A stretch of 58,440 nt of DNA. It comes from CAISDA01 sp050258555 (GTDB lineage Bacteria; Bacteroidota; Ignavibacteria; UBA10030; UBA8401). Every line of letters starts with the position of its first letter. Position 1 is the stretch's first letter. Where the stretch lies: contig JBLMZA010000053.1 in NCBI GenBank assembly GCA_050258555.1, positions 1 through 58,440 on the forward strand. The letters are read 5' to 3'. A program made the translations under genes and the position numbers. The notes beneath the pieces are model-generated. The model was not told where the DNA came from. It saw only the letters and a program-made list of their open reading frames with translations, and did not search any database. This document shows positions 43,990 to 51,818 of this stretch, in pieces.

Positions 43990-46284
43990 ATGACAATGCG
44001 AATGACGATTGCCGCGCTGGTCCTCCTGTGGCTGGCCTCATGCTGTGTGCTCGATGCGCAGGGGAAACAGACGGGAGTGATCAGGGGGCGTGTGACAGAC
44101 GCCTCGACAGGCGCCTCTGTGCCGTTTCAGACCGTGCGCATTTCCGGAACGGCCTTCGGCACATCGACCGATGCCGACGGCTGGTTCACGCTCCGGAATA
44201 TTCCTCCGGGCCGCTATGAGCTCCTCATTTCCGGCGTCGGCTATGCGCCGGCTGTGATGCCTGTCGTGCTTCAGGCGCAGGCAGAGGCCGATACGCTCTC
44301 GCTGCGCATCCGGCCCGAAGACGTGGCGCTGGCGCAGGTGGAGATCGCTGTGGAAGCCGAGGCGAAGACGGCCGACACGCCGGTGAGCATACGGACCTTG
44401 TCGCCGCATGACCTGCGCATGATCGCAGGCGGGATGGATGATCCGGCGCGGACGCTGGCACTGATGCCGGGCGTGGCGCCGATGCGCGTCGAGCGTCATG
44501 ATCTGGTGGTGCGCGGAGGGGCGCCCTTCGAGAATCTCTTCATCGTCGATCATATCGAATTTCCTACGATCAGCCATTATGCCGTGCAGGGAGCGGGCAC
44601 GGGGATGGCCAGCATGGTCAACACCGACTTTATCGACCGTGTCTCGTTTTCCTCCGGCGGATTCGGCGTGAAGCGCGGCGACCGGCTTTCATCGGTCGTC
44701 GGACTCTCGCTGCGCGAGGGAAGCCGGGATACCGGCTCCGCTTCCTTGACGCTCTCGGCCACGCAGTTCGGTCTTTCGGCCGAGGGGCCGCTCTTGCATT
44801 CGGGATCGTTTCTTGCGGGCGTGCGCCGAAGCTACCTCGAACCGGTCTTCAAGGCGTACGACATGAGCTTTGCGCCGGTGTATTGGGATGCGTGCCTGAA
44901 GGCCGGAATCCGGCTCGGGGCCTCCGATGAAGTGCATGTGCTGGCCATCGGCGCCGCCGATCGGATGCGGCTCTTCAACGAGACGCAGTCGAAGCGCAAT
45001 TCCAACGCCGATCTCGTCTTCGGCGATCAGGACATGCTGACTGCCGGCGTGACCTGGGAGCATTACAGTTCGGCGTTCTATCTTCTTGTGGCCGCATCGA
45101 ACAGCACCGGCTCCTATGCCTATTATCAGCCGGAAGACGGAGCGCGGAGGCGCTCGACGATCGATTCGTATGAAAATGAGGCCTCGCTCTCCGCCGACGT
45201 CTCACTTTCACTCGCGCCCAGCGTCGATCTCTCATTCGGCGCGCGCTCGCGCATTGTGCGCATACGCGACCATGTATTTCTTGCCGAAGCGCCGTGGTTT
45301 CTGAATGTGAACGGCAGTCTCTCGTCGATCGAGAAGCGCGCCGATACAAGCGGCATGAAGCATGCCGCATATGTTCAATTGTCGAAGCGTCTGGGCGGCG
45401 TGACAGTGACGGCGGGCGTGCGGGCCGACCGCTTCACGCTCATCGATGAGGGGACGGTGGTTTCTCCGAGGGCGTCGGCCATCTGGCAGATCAGCAGCGA
45501 GTGGGAGGCGACGGCGAGCCTCGGGCGCTACAGGCAGGCGCCGGCGGGTTCCTGGTTCGTCAATCCCTATAACCGCCATCTTCTCCATGCCGGCGCCGAT
45601 CATGCCGTGATCGGACTCACACGCTACATCGGCGGAGAGTGGAAAGTGGCGCTTGAAGCCTACCGCAAGAGCTACTTCAATTATCCGGTCAGCATCGAAG
45701 CCCCCTGCATGACCGTCTTCAATTCGGGTTCTCCCGGCACGAACTTCAAGGATTTCGGACTCGATTCGCTCACGAGCCGGGGGCGCGGCGCGGCGCGCGG
45801 CATCGAGTTTTCGATACAGAAAAAATTTTCGGATTCGCCGGTTTCGGGAATGTTTGCCGTCAGCCTGAGCGAAACCGAGTTCACGTCGCTCGACGGCGTG
45901 ACGCGGCCTGCCGATCATGATCAGCGCTGGATCGTCAATACGGTGGTGGATTATCGTGCGGGCGAGTCGTGGGAATTCACCGGAAGGTTCCGGCTCTATA
46001 CGGGGCATCCGTATACGGACCGTTTCATACTCAATTACGGTACGCTCGAGCAGTTCGCGCGCGAGTACAACGCGCTGCGCGTCGGAATCAATCATTCGCT
46101 CGATGTGCGCCTGTCGCACCGCTGGCAGACGCAGGCGGCGCAGATCGAAGTGTTTCTCGACATACAGAATGTGTACAACAAAAAGCCGCTCGACACGCCT
46201 GAAATGGACCTGCGGACCGGGACTTACAAGGAAACGGCCATGGTCGGTATCGTGCCTTCGCTCGGAATCAGGCTGAGCTTGTAG
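43990..46284 (+). CDS. TonB-dependent outer-membrane receptor with carboxypeptidase-regulatory-like domain (second copy)
   Basis: 764 residues. The signal sequence contains LASCC, which could be read as a lipobox, but also a normal cut LDA before Gln; the second is more likely for a barrel protein. Regulatory-like domain VIRGRVTDASTGASVPF (about 30-110), plug with LVVRGGAPFENLFIVDHIEF and FGVKRGDRLSS, then the barrel. Clearly paralogous to 9637-11940. Part of the polysaccharide operon by spacing, but no SusD partner, so a classical glycan-uptake pair is not supported. Its last 61 bases overlap the phosphatase gene on the other strand. Confidence 0.92.
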   Translation: MTMRMTIAALVLLWLASCCVLDAQGKQTGVIRGRVTDASTGASVPFQTVRISGTAFGTSTDADGWFTLRNIPPGRYELLISGVGYAPAVMPVVLQAQAEADTLSLRIRPEDVALAQVEIAVEAEAKTADTPVSIRTLSPHDLRMIAGGMDDPARTLALMPGVAPMRVERHDLVVRGGAPFENLFIVDHIEFPTISHYAVQGAGTGMASMVNTDFIDRVSFSSGGFGVKRGDRLSSVVGLSLREGSRDTGSASLTLSATQFGLSAEGPLLHSGSFLAGVRRSYLEPVFKAYDMSFAPVYWDACLKAGIRLGASDEVHVLAIGAADRMRLFNETQSKRNSNADLVFGDQDMLTAGVTWEHYSSAFYLLVAASNSTGSYAYYQPEDGARRRSTIDSYENEASLSADVSLSLAPSVDLSFGARSRIVRIRDHVFLAEAPWFLNVNGSLSSIEKRADTSGMKHAAYVQLSKRLGGVTVTAGVRADRFTLIDEGTVVSPRASAIWQISSEWEATASLGRYRQAPAGSWFVNPYNRHLLHAGADHAVIGLTRYIGGEWKVALEAYRKSYFNYPVSIEAPCMTVFNSGSPGTNFKDFGLDSLTSRGRGAARGIEFSIQKKFSDSPVSGMFAVSLSETEFTSLDGVTRPADHDQRWIVNTVVDYRAGESWEFTGRFRLYTGHPYTDRFILNYGTLEQFAREYNALRVGINHSLDVRLSHRWQTQAAQIEVFLDIQNVYNKKPLDTPEMDLRTGTYKETAMVGIVPSLGIRLSL

Positions 46285-46724
46285 ATCCGCGTCACTTCCT
46301 CCTCGATCTTCTTAAAGCACTTCGCATACCTTCGCAGCGACCTTCCTGTGGGATCTTCAATGGAAAGTTTTCTCGGCGCCTTGGCATGTCCGTATTCAAG
46401 CAGAAGGAAGACCTTGTTCTTGAAGCGCGGATAGGCCGACAGAATGAGGCGCTTGTGGTCTTCGGCCATGCAGAGCACGAGATCCGACGTGTCGATCAAC
46501 TCGGCGGTGAGCTGTCGCGCCGCATGCGTCGCGACATCGATGCCGTGCTCGCGGCAGACGGCGATCGTGCATGCATCCGGGTACTCGCCGATTAAGGCAT
46601 CGACGCCCGCCGATGCAAACTCATCGTGGCGTGCATGGGCCGTGCGCGATGCGGCATGGCGGAAGAGCGCTTCGGCCATGACGCTGCGGCAGACATTGGC
46701 GGTGCAGACGAGAAGGATTTTCAT
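46224..46724 (-). CDS. wzb: Low-molecular-weight protein tyrosine phosphatase (Wzb-like)
   Basis: 166 residues from ATG 46724 (a GTG two codons upstream is possible). P-loop CTANVCRS gives the C-x5-R-S signature (Cys7, Arg13), and the general acid is Asp124 in EDPTGRS. In capsule systems such enzymes dephosphorylate the Wzc tyrosine tail; the Wzc here (13852-16209) has nine clustered tyrosines, but the two genes are at opposite ends of the locus and on opposite strands, so they are regulated separately. The last 20 codons are the antisense of the TonB receptor's end and extend the protein beyond the family core. Confidence 0.92.
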   Translation of the reverse strand: MKILLVCTANVCRSVMAEALFRHAASRTAHARHDEFASAGVDALIGEYPDACTIAVCREHGIDVATHAARQLTAELIDTSDLVLCMAEDHKRLILSAYPRFKNKVFLLLEYGHAKAPRKLSIEDPTGRSLRRYAKCFKKIEEEVTRIYKLSLIPSEGTIPTMAVSL

Positions 46725-46789
46725 AGGCACAAGATACTAAAAAGGGACTTTTCATACAACCGGAGAGCGCCTTCTGCATCCGGAGGCGG

Positions 46790-47290
46790 TCAGAAAAAGA
46801 ACCGGACGCCGGCGCCCGCATCGATGCCGAACGCGGTCCAATAGGTCAATTGGAGCGAAGGGACAAGCTCGATGAAGACATCGATCGGAGTGTTGCGCGG
46901 CAGCCACGCGATGCCGAAGACGCCGCGGATGGCGAACGTATTGTCATATCCGGCGCCGCTGTTGAGCCGGCCGCCGATGCCGTAATAGAGCGGAAAGCGT
47001 TCCGTCGACCGGATGGCATTGAATGAATGCCAGAGATAATCCATATGAAAGTGGACCCGCTGTCCGCCGTTGTAGTAATCGCGGTAGCGCCCGTCCATGC
47101 GGTCGCCCCAGTACGACCAGCCGAGTCCGAAGTCGAAGGCGTTGATCGATGAGGTCCAGAGTTTTGCGCTGATGCCGGTCGGCTCGCCGACAATGACGCC
47201 GACGCCGAATCCGCGCTGCTGCGCCCGGAGCGCGGGCGGTGCAGAAAGCAGAAGCATGAAAAGAACAAGAGCAGTCGATAAGCGTTTCAT
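46790..47290 (-). CDS. Small outer-membrane beta-barrel protein, function unknown
   Basis: 166 residues. Signal peptide MKRLSTALVLFMLLLSAPPALRA with Gln next. The mature part is a run of amphipathic strands rich in Gly, Tyr and Trp (GFGVGVIVGEPTGISAKLW, FDFGLGWSYWG) and ends in RFFF, the C-terminal aromatic expected of barrels inserted by BamA. It resembles eight-stranded OmpA/OmpW-size proteins; exact family not recognised. A TATACA-like -10 precedes it on the minus strand near 47307-47312, but no convincing -35 was seen. Confidence 0.8.
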   Translation of the reverse strand: MKRLSTALVLFMLLLSAPPALRAQQRGFGVGVIVGEPTGISAKLWTSSINAFDFGLGWSYWGDRMDGRYRDYYNGGQRVHFHMDYLWHSFNAIRSTERFPLYYGIGGRLNSGAGYDNTFAIRGVFGIAWLPRNTPIDVFIELVPSLQLTYWTAFGIDAGAGVRFFF

Positions 47291-47360
47291 AACATGACGT
47301 CCTTTTATCTTGTATAACCCTATCGGTGTGTGCAGGTTCCCCGTTTTTCATCCGGGACTT

Positions 47361-48779
47361 CTAGAATCCGACCACACTGCCGACGCCGCTGCGCAGAGAA
47401 AACCAGGCCACATTCATGAATGTGTCGCTGTGCCGGCGCACATACGTCACCGTTCCGATTTTCAGGCGGTCTTCGGTGTTGCTGCCGCGGATTTTGACGA
47501 GATTGGCGAGCGTCGTTGCCAGGCGCTCGCCGACGGCTTTGCCGCTTCCTGTTTCCGGATCGAGCATCGTGACGTAGAGATCATCGTAGAGCATGCGGAC
47601 CGAGCCGGAGGCGCGGCCGCGTTCCACGCGGACATCAAACGATGCCTCGCGAAGCGTGCCGCGGGAGATGCGCGTGTGCTCGGCCGTTTCGAGAAAGCGG
47701 TTGAGCGCCGTGACGTCCATCGCCGTGAGCGCGCCATGATAGCGGAAGGACAGCTCGTGCGGCGTCATGGGGATGCGCATCGACACGCTCATGATGCCGC
47801 CGTGCATGAAGCGTCCTTTGGCTTCGATGGCGATCGTGTGGCGCGGCGCATTCTCGATATCCGAGGCCGAGAGCTGCACGCTGTCGAATGTGATCACTCC
47901 GGGCTTTCCTTGTGCATCGACACGCTCGCCGTATTCCAGGCGCGCATCGCGGACGACGAGGCTGTCCAGACGGATGGAGCTGCCGAGCGCGGCCAGGGCC
48001 TCGGCCGGCATGAGAGGCGCTTCCGTATCGGGCGCTCCGAGCTTGTCGCGGTTGACAAGCAGGCTGATTTCGGGCGCGTCGCACTCGAGGCTTCGCGCCA
48101 GCATCGCCTTGCCTTCAAGCAGATCGAGGACCGGCGTGCCTTGAAGCGACAGCTTCCGGATCTTCAGGGCCGCGCGCGTGCGCCGGTAGGAGCTTGCCGC
48201 AAAGAAATCGTCATCGCCCGCAATCGGGCGCAGCACGATTGCTTCTGCCGTCAGCAGGGAGTCGCGCGCGTCGGCCCGGATCATCGGGCTCGAGAGATGA
48301 TAGCGCGAGGCCGCAAACTCCACCGATGCGTCGGCGATCGCGAAGGCCGAATCGGCGGCCGAAATCTGCAGATGCCCGCACCGGATATCGAGCTTCGAAC
48401 GCGCAAGGTGGATGAGCACGTCGTCGGCCGACAGCACGGAGGACTTCACCGCATCGGGTGTGATGCCGCGCTGGATGACCAGCTCATGCCAGCCGATGCC
48501 GCTGATGGAAAGCGAATGCGCGCCGGCCCGCAGCGACGAATCGGAGGCAAGAAGCGAGACCGTCCGGCCTTCCGAAAAATTTTTAAAGAGATTATAGTGG
48601 AGCGAGCCCAGCTTCAGCACATAGCCCGGATACGCTTCGGCGAATGCCGCTTCGATGCGGCCTTTCGCGTAGCGGTTCAACAGTGCATCGGAAAATCCGA
48701 GCGCGACAACAAGAATCATGGCGGCGAGCGCGGCGATGACGATCGTGATCGCACGCAGGAATTTTTTTCCGGCAGTCAT
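47361..48779 (-). CDS. AsmA/DUF748-like envelope protein
   Basis: 472 residues from ATG 48779, which lies one base after the stop of the upstream gene (TGA, G, ATG); a further upstream ATG is possible. One N-terminal membrane helix (about residues 8-30), then a long periplasmic part made of short beta repeats with many HLSSPMI-, SLVVRDARLEYG- and FDSVQLSASDI-like segments, typical of AsmA/DUF748 proteins related to lipid-transfer bridges. Role at the envelope is inferred from the family. Co-transcribed with the AI-2E-family permease. Confidence 0.72.
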   Translation of the reverse strand: MTAGKKFLRAITIVIAALAAMILVVALGFSDALLNRYAKGRIEAAFAEAYPGYVLKLGSLHYNLFKNFSEGRTVSLLASDSSLRAGAHSLSISGIGWHELVIQRGITPDAVKSSVLSADDVLIHLARSKLDIRCGHLQISAADSAFAIADASVEFAASRYHLSSPMIRADARDSLLTAEAIVLRPIAGDDDFFAASSYRRTRAALKIRKLSLQGTPVLDLLEGKAMLARSLECDAPEISLLVNRDKLGAPDTEAPLMPAEALAALGSSIRLDSLVVRDARLEYGERVDAQGKPGVITFDSVQLSASDIENAPRHTIAIEAKGRFMHGGIMSVSMRIPMTPHELSFRYHGALTAMDVTALNRFLETAEHTRISRGTLREASFDVRVERGRASGSVRMLYDDLYVTMLDPETGSGKAVGERLATTLANLVKIRGSNTEDRLKIGTVTYVRRHSDTFMNVAWFSLRSGVGSVVGF

Positions 48780-48780
48780 C

Positions 48781-49899
48781 TCAGGCCTTGCCCCTCCGGA
48801 CCGGCGTGCCATGCGTATGCGGCACGCGCTCGAGCAGACAGGCGATCCATTTCGTCTGCTCGCTGCTTTCCAGTGCGAATTTGAGCGCGAGCGTGAAGGG
48901 AACGCAAAGGATCATGCCGATCACGCCCAGGAGGCTTCCCCAGAAGATGACAGACAGGAAGACGACGAGGTTCGAGAGCCCGAGATTTTCCCCCATCAGC
49001 CGCGGCTGGAGGAAGTTGCCGACCACGGAGCCGACGGCGAAGAATCCGAGCGCCACAAGAATGGCGCGCGTGAGGCCGTACTGCAGGAAGGCCAGTGCGA
49101 TGGCCGGCACCGCGGCGATCACCGATCCGATATTGGGCACGAAGTTGAAGAGGAATGTGAAGAGCCCGAGCAGGATCGTGAAATCAAGTCCCAGCACGGT
49201 GAGCCAGATGCCGATGATGATGCCGGTGGAGAGGCTGATCGCCGTCTGAATGACGACGACGCGTTTCAGGTCGTTGGCAAATTTCCGGAAGTGGGGGAAT
49301 GCCCGGTCGGGATCGCCGAAGGCCACGCGGAGCTTGGCCGGAAAGGTCGACTCTTCAAGAAGGATGAAGATGATCGTGAGGATGATCAGCACGAAATTCG
49401 AGAAGGCGGAAGCGGCGCTCGAGAGAAAGCCGATGAGCACATCGGCGGCCGCCTGCGGCGTGATGAGCTTCTGGAAGAGCTGATCGGTCCCCTCGACGCC
49501 GTGGTCTTTCAGGAATGCTTTGACCTCCGCCAGCTCCATCTGGAACCGATCCTGGTACAGGGGCAGCGATTCGGTGATGCTGCGCACCGAAAGAACGATC
49601 AGGAACATGAAGATGGCAAAGATGACAAGCAGGCCGATGACGACCAGAAGCACGCTCACTCCCGAGGGCACATGCTTCGCCTTCAGCCACCGAAGCGGTC
49701 CCGTGGCAAGCACGGCGATGAATGCCGACAGAAGAAACGGCAGCAGCACCGACTGCGCAAGATGGATGCCGGCCACGATGATGACGAACGCAACGGCGAT
49801 CACCGCTGTTTCATATGCCCGTCCGCGCCCCTGTTGAGGAGGCTGCGAACGGGCACCCCTATCAGAGTCTTCCGGTATGGATGGGGAAGAATGGTTCAT
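48781..49899 (-). CDS. AI-2E/PerM-family (UPF0118) membrane transporter
   Basis: 372 residues with about eight helices. A polar N-terminus of 28 residues is followed by two helix pairs, a soluble segment (about 115-150), and the conserved NFVPNIGSVIAAVPA and QPRLMGENLGLSNLVVFLSVIFWG motifs near 240 and 300. Members export diverse small molecules or act in ion homeostasis; quorum-signal export is known only for some. Seven bases after the small membrane protein gene and one base before the AsmA-like gene, so part of a three-gene transcript. Confidence 0.9.
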   Translation of the reverse strand: MNHSSPSIPEDSDRGARSQPPQQGRGRAYETAVIAVAFVIIVAGIHLAQSVLLPFLLSAFIAVLATGPLRWLKAKHVPSGVSVLLVVIGLLVIFAIFMFLIVLSVRSITESLPLYQDRFQMELAEVKAFLKDHGVEGTDQLFQKLITPQAAADVLIGFLSSAASAFSNFVLIILTIIFILLEESTFPAKLRVAFGDPDRAFPHFRKFANDLKRVVVIQTAISLSTGIIIGIWLTVLGLDFTILLGLFTFLFNFVPNIGSVIAAVPAIALAFLQYGLTRAILVALGFFAVGSVVGNFLQPRLMGENLGLSNLVVFLSVIFWGSLLGVIGMILCVPFTLALKFALESSEQTKWIACLLERVPHTHGTPVRRGKA

Positions 49900-49906
49900 C
49901 GGATCG

Positions 49907-50056
49907 TCACAGCACCCTTTCGCCGCGGATGAGACGGATCAGCACGACGATAATGGCGACGACCAGAAGGATGTGGATGAAGCCGCCCATCGTATAGGAC
50001 GAGACGAGTCCGAGAAGCCAAAGCACGATAAGAATGATCGCGATGGTGAATAACAT
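49907..50056 (-). CDS. 49-residue lmo0937-family membrane protein
   Basis: Reading the minus strand from ATG 50056, with AAAGGGGGC just upstream, gives a 49-residue protein starting MLFTIAIILIVLWLLGL and ending in RLIRGERVL. It has two membrane helices joined by a SSYTMGGFIH turn, the hallmark of the small lmo0937/DUF5670 family found across bacteria and often linked to stress. Function unknown. It is the first gene of the transcript with the permease and the AsmA-like protein. Confidence 0.9.
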   Translation of the reverse strand: MLFTIAIILIVLWLLGLVSSYTMGGFIHILLVVAIIVVLIRLIRGERVL

Positions 50057-50098
50057 GGCTGCCCCCTTTCAGACGATGCATGGATGGTAACTGCCTGT

Positions 50099-50127
50099 AA
50101 ACTATCGATGCGGCATTGTGAAATCAA
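50099..50127 (-). promoter_or_regulatory. Predicted promoter of the small-membrane-protein operon
   Basis: On the minus strand TTGATT (50127-50122), 17-base spacer, TAGTTT (50104-50099). Leader of about 36 bases to the ATG at 50056. Confidence 0.4.
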
Positions 50128-50159
50128 TCGCTCGAAAGAATGAAATTGGAGTTAATTCT

Positions 50160-50546
50160 TCACGGCTTCTGAAAATGACGGCGTACGCGCGCGGCAAACT
50201 GCCGGTCGGTCATCTTGTCGGCGGTTTCGACGGCGACGATGCGCTGGCTCAGCGCTTTTTCTTCCAGTCTCTTCTGGAATTCGATCTTGGCTTTTCCCGG
50301 CCCCATAATCAGGATCGCCATCTTGTCGCGCATGTAGATGAGGAGATTGTCGTAATATCGGTTGAGCGCTTCGCCGAAGCGGCGGTTGCGCTGGCTTTCG
50401 GTGGGAGGAGTGTCTGCATTGCCGGCGATTCTGTCCGTCTTCGAGATGTCCGATTCGACATGCGTGATCTCTTCGCCGTCGTTGGTGAGCGTGACAATGA
50501 TCGCCTTCTTGTGGTCGATCCATAATCCAGCTGCTTTTTGTTTCAT
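50160..50546 (-). CDS. Small eRF1/Pelota-like (baeRF-type) protein, tentative
   Basis: 128 residues from ATG 50546; AAAGGA lies six bases upstream, while the ATG at 50552 has no spacing to it. The sequence KAAGLWIDHKKAIIVTLTNDGEEI and the later LIMGPGKAKIEFQKRLEE with VETADKMTDRQFAARVRRHF match small bacterial proteins related to domain 2 of archaeo-eukaryotic release factors. Members are suspected to act on stalled ribosomes but the short form is unstudied as far as I know. No signal peptide. Transcribed alone. Confidence 0.65.
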   Translation of the reverse strand: MKQKAAGLWIDHKKAIIVTLTNDGEEITHVESDISKTDRIAGNADTPPTESQRNRRFGEALNRYYDNLLIYMRDKMAILIMGPGKAKIEFQKRLEEKALSQRIVAVETADKMTDRQFAARVRRHFQKP

Positions 50547-50699
50547 GAGCATTCCTTTCTCTCCGTCTGTCCAGAGGCGCACGCGGCCGCTGGGGGGCCG
50601 CTTCACAGACGATGTGAATGGATTGGTGATGTCGGGTGATCTCCGGATGGTGGCTTCAGATCCTATAACAACGGTTCCTGCCCTAACATTCCATCCCCC

Positions 50700-50755
50700 A
50701 AAAAAATCCCGCCCGATCCGCTCCCGAGGGGGGGAGGAGCGGTATCGGGCGGGAG
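50700..50755 (-). terminator. Intrinsic terminator of the exported basic protein gene
   Basis: On the minus strand a long stem, TCCCGCCCGAT..ACCGCTCC (50755-50736 side) with GGAGCGG..ATCGGGCGGGA, is followed by seven T. It lies 70 bases past the stop at 50824. The remaining gap 50547-50699 shows no gene. Confidence 0.85.
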
Positions 50756-50823
50756 TGCTGCCAGAGATGCCGCGACGAGCGCGGCATCCGTGTGCGGAAT
50801 GCCCAGTCTGTGGATTGCGTGAC

Positions 50824-51519
50824 TCAGTCGCGGCCTGATCCGTGCCGGCGCATGCGGCCTTCGTCGTTGCGGGGAGTTTCACGCGGCGGATCGTTCTGAT
50901 GGTTCCATTGCTCTTCTCTATTATATTCACGTCTTTTCCATCCGTTATGATTGCCGCGATCGTGTCTCCATTCCTCCTGATGGCGGCGGAAGGCCTCCCT
51001 GCGCATTTCATGATAGAGGATGTAATAATTCCGGCGTTCGGCGCGCAGCTGCATGATCTCGTCGGGATGGCGGTGATAGCGCTCCGAGATGAATTTCACA
51101 TTGCAGAAGCGGATGAAGTCGTCATCGCGCCAGTCGATGCGGCGCCAATCGCGGTAGGAATTGAACCGGGCGTAGCGTCCCGGCAGTCCGTAGGCCGGCA
51201 CATAAAACACGGCCGGATTGATGTGGAAATGGAAGGCGATCTCCCGCCACGACCATCCGTCGCGGCGCATATCGGCGATCAAGCCGGGCGAGACGCCGGC
51301 CGCATCGGCCATGAAAAAGACCACCGGAATTTCATCGTCGTCGATGTGCCGGTCGTGGATCACGACCACCTCGCGCGGAGGGACCCTGTAATAATTTCCG
51401 ATTTCCAGATAAAAGCCGTCTCTGTCCCCCACAGAGAGTCCGAAATTGACCTGCGCATATCCTTGTCCGGTAAAAACGCCTGTAAGAAGGATGGCTGAGG
51501 CAACAATGAATGCACGCAT
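50824..51519 (-). CDS. Exported protein with charged C-terminus, function unknown
   Basis: 231 residues. Signal peptide MRAFIVASAILLTGVFTGQGYA, then Gln. Residues about 60-130 form a small domain (EIPVVFFMADAAGVSPGLIADM, DGWSWREIAFHFHINPAVFYVP) that looks like a helical motif seen in periplasmic hypothetical proteins. From about 150 on it is highly charged, with many Arg, His, Asn and Trp (RHDRGNHNGWKRREYNREEQ), probably disordered. No catalytic motif recognised. Monocistronic. Confidence 0.78.
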   Translation of the reverse strand: MRAFIVASAILLTGVFTGQGYAQVNFGLSVGDRDGFYLEIGNYYRVPPREVVVIHDRHIDDDEIPVVFFMADAAGVSPGLIADMRRDGWSWREIAFHFHINPAVFYVPAYGLPGRYARFNSYRDWRRIDWRDDDFIRFCNVKFISERYHRHPDEIMQLRAERRNYYILYHEMRREAFRRHQEEWRHDRGNHNGWKRREYNREEQWNHQNDPPRETPRNDEGRMRRHGSGRD

Positions 51520-51697
51520 AGATGTATCTTTCTACAATGATGATGATGTTGATCTGTGAGTGAACGGAAGAACCGACCGCTGTGACCGTGTCTTCTCTGT
51601 CCGCTTATCTATGTGACACCACAGGGAATAGGGAAGTTTAAAGAGAAAAAAGTCTGAATATGAGCGGAAAATTGCCCGCGTGTCCGGACTGGAAAAG

Positions 51698-51729
51698 GGG
51701 CAAAACTGCGCGTAAACACGCTTTTGCCC
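51698..51729. promoter_or_regulatory. Stem-loop upstream of the heme operon promoter
   Basis: GGGCAAAA (51698-51705) and TTTTGCCC (51722-51729) with a weaker inner stem (GCG/CGC), followed by AAAAAA on the plus strand. It sits 30 bases before the -35 box. Could be a binding site or a minus-strand terminator; the remaining gap 51520-51818 shows no gene. Confidence 0.35.
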
Positions 51730-51759
51730 AAAAAAGGGAGGCGCTGGGCTTCGAAACAA

Positions 51760-51788
51760 TTGCGTGCGTTCATCTGTTTGACTATATT
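51760..51788 (+). promoter_or_regulatory. Predicted promoter of the heme operon
   Basis: TTGCGT (51760-51765), 17-base spacer, TATATT (51783-51788). Leader of about 24 bases before the ATG at 51819. Confidence 0.55.
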
Positions 51789-51818
51789 AGGTACTATACC
51801 AACAATCCGTCGATGTGA

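Noticed and set aside
41883..43991. A 702-codon open frame on the minus strand opposite the second dehydratase gene
   Set aside because: It lies fully inside a well-supported gene, has no family signature, is rich in His, Arg and Asp as expected from the complement of that coding frame, and the paralogous gene at 6-2201 has a similar antisense opening.
43990..46284. A SusC/SusD-type glycan uptake pair
   Set aside because: The receptor is shorter than typical SusC proteins, lacks a neighbouring SusD-like gene, and its paralogue at 9637 also has none.
47310..48884. A 524-codon plus-strand frame opposite the AsmA-like gene
   Set aside because: No recognisable domain, Arg/Asp/His-rich shadow composition; the minus-strand protein has a membrane anchor and operon spacing.
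50547..51011. An upstream extension of the small eRF1-like gene
   Set aside because: It runs through a strong terminator and into the next gene; the family-like sequence begins at 50546.
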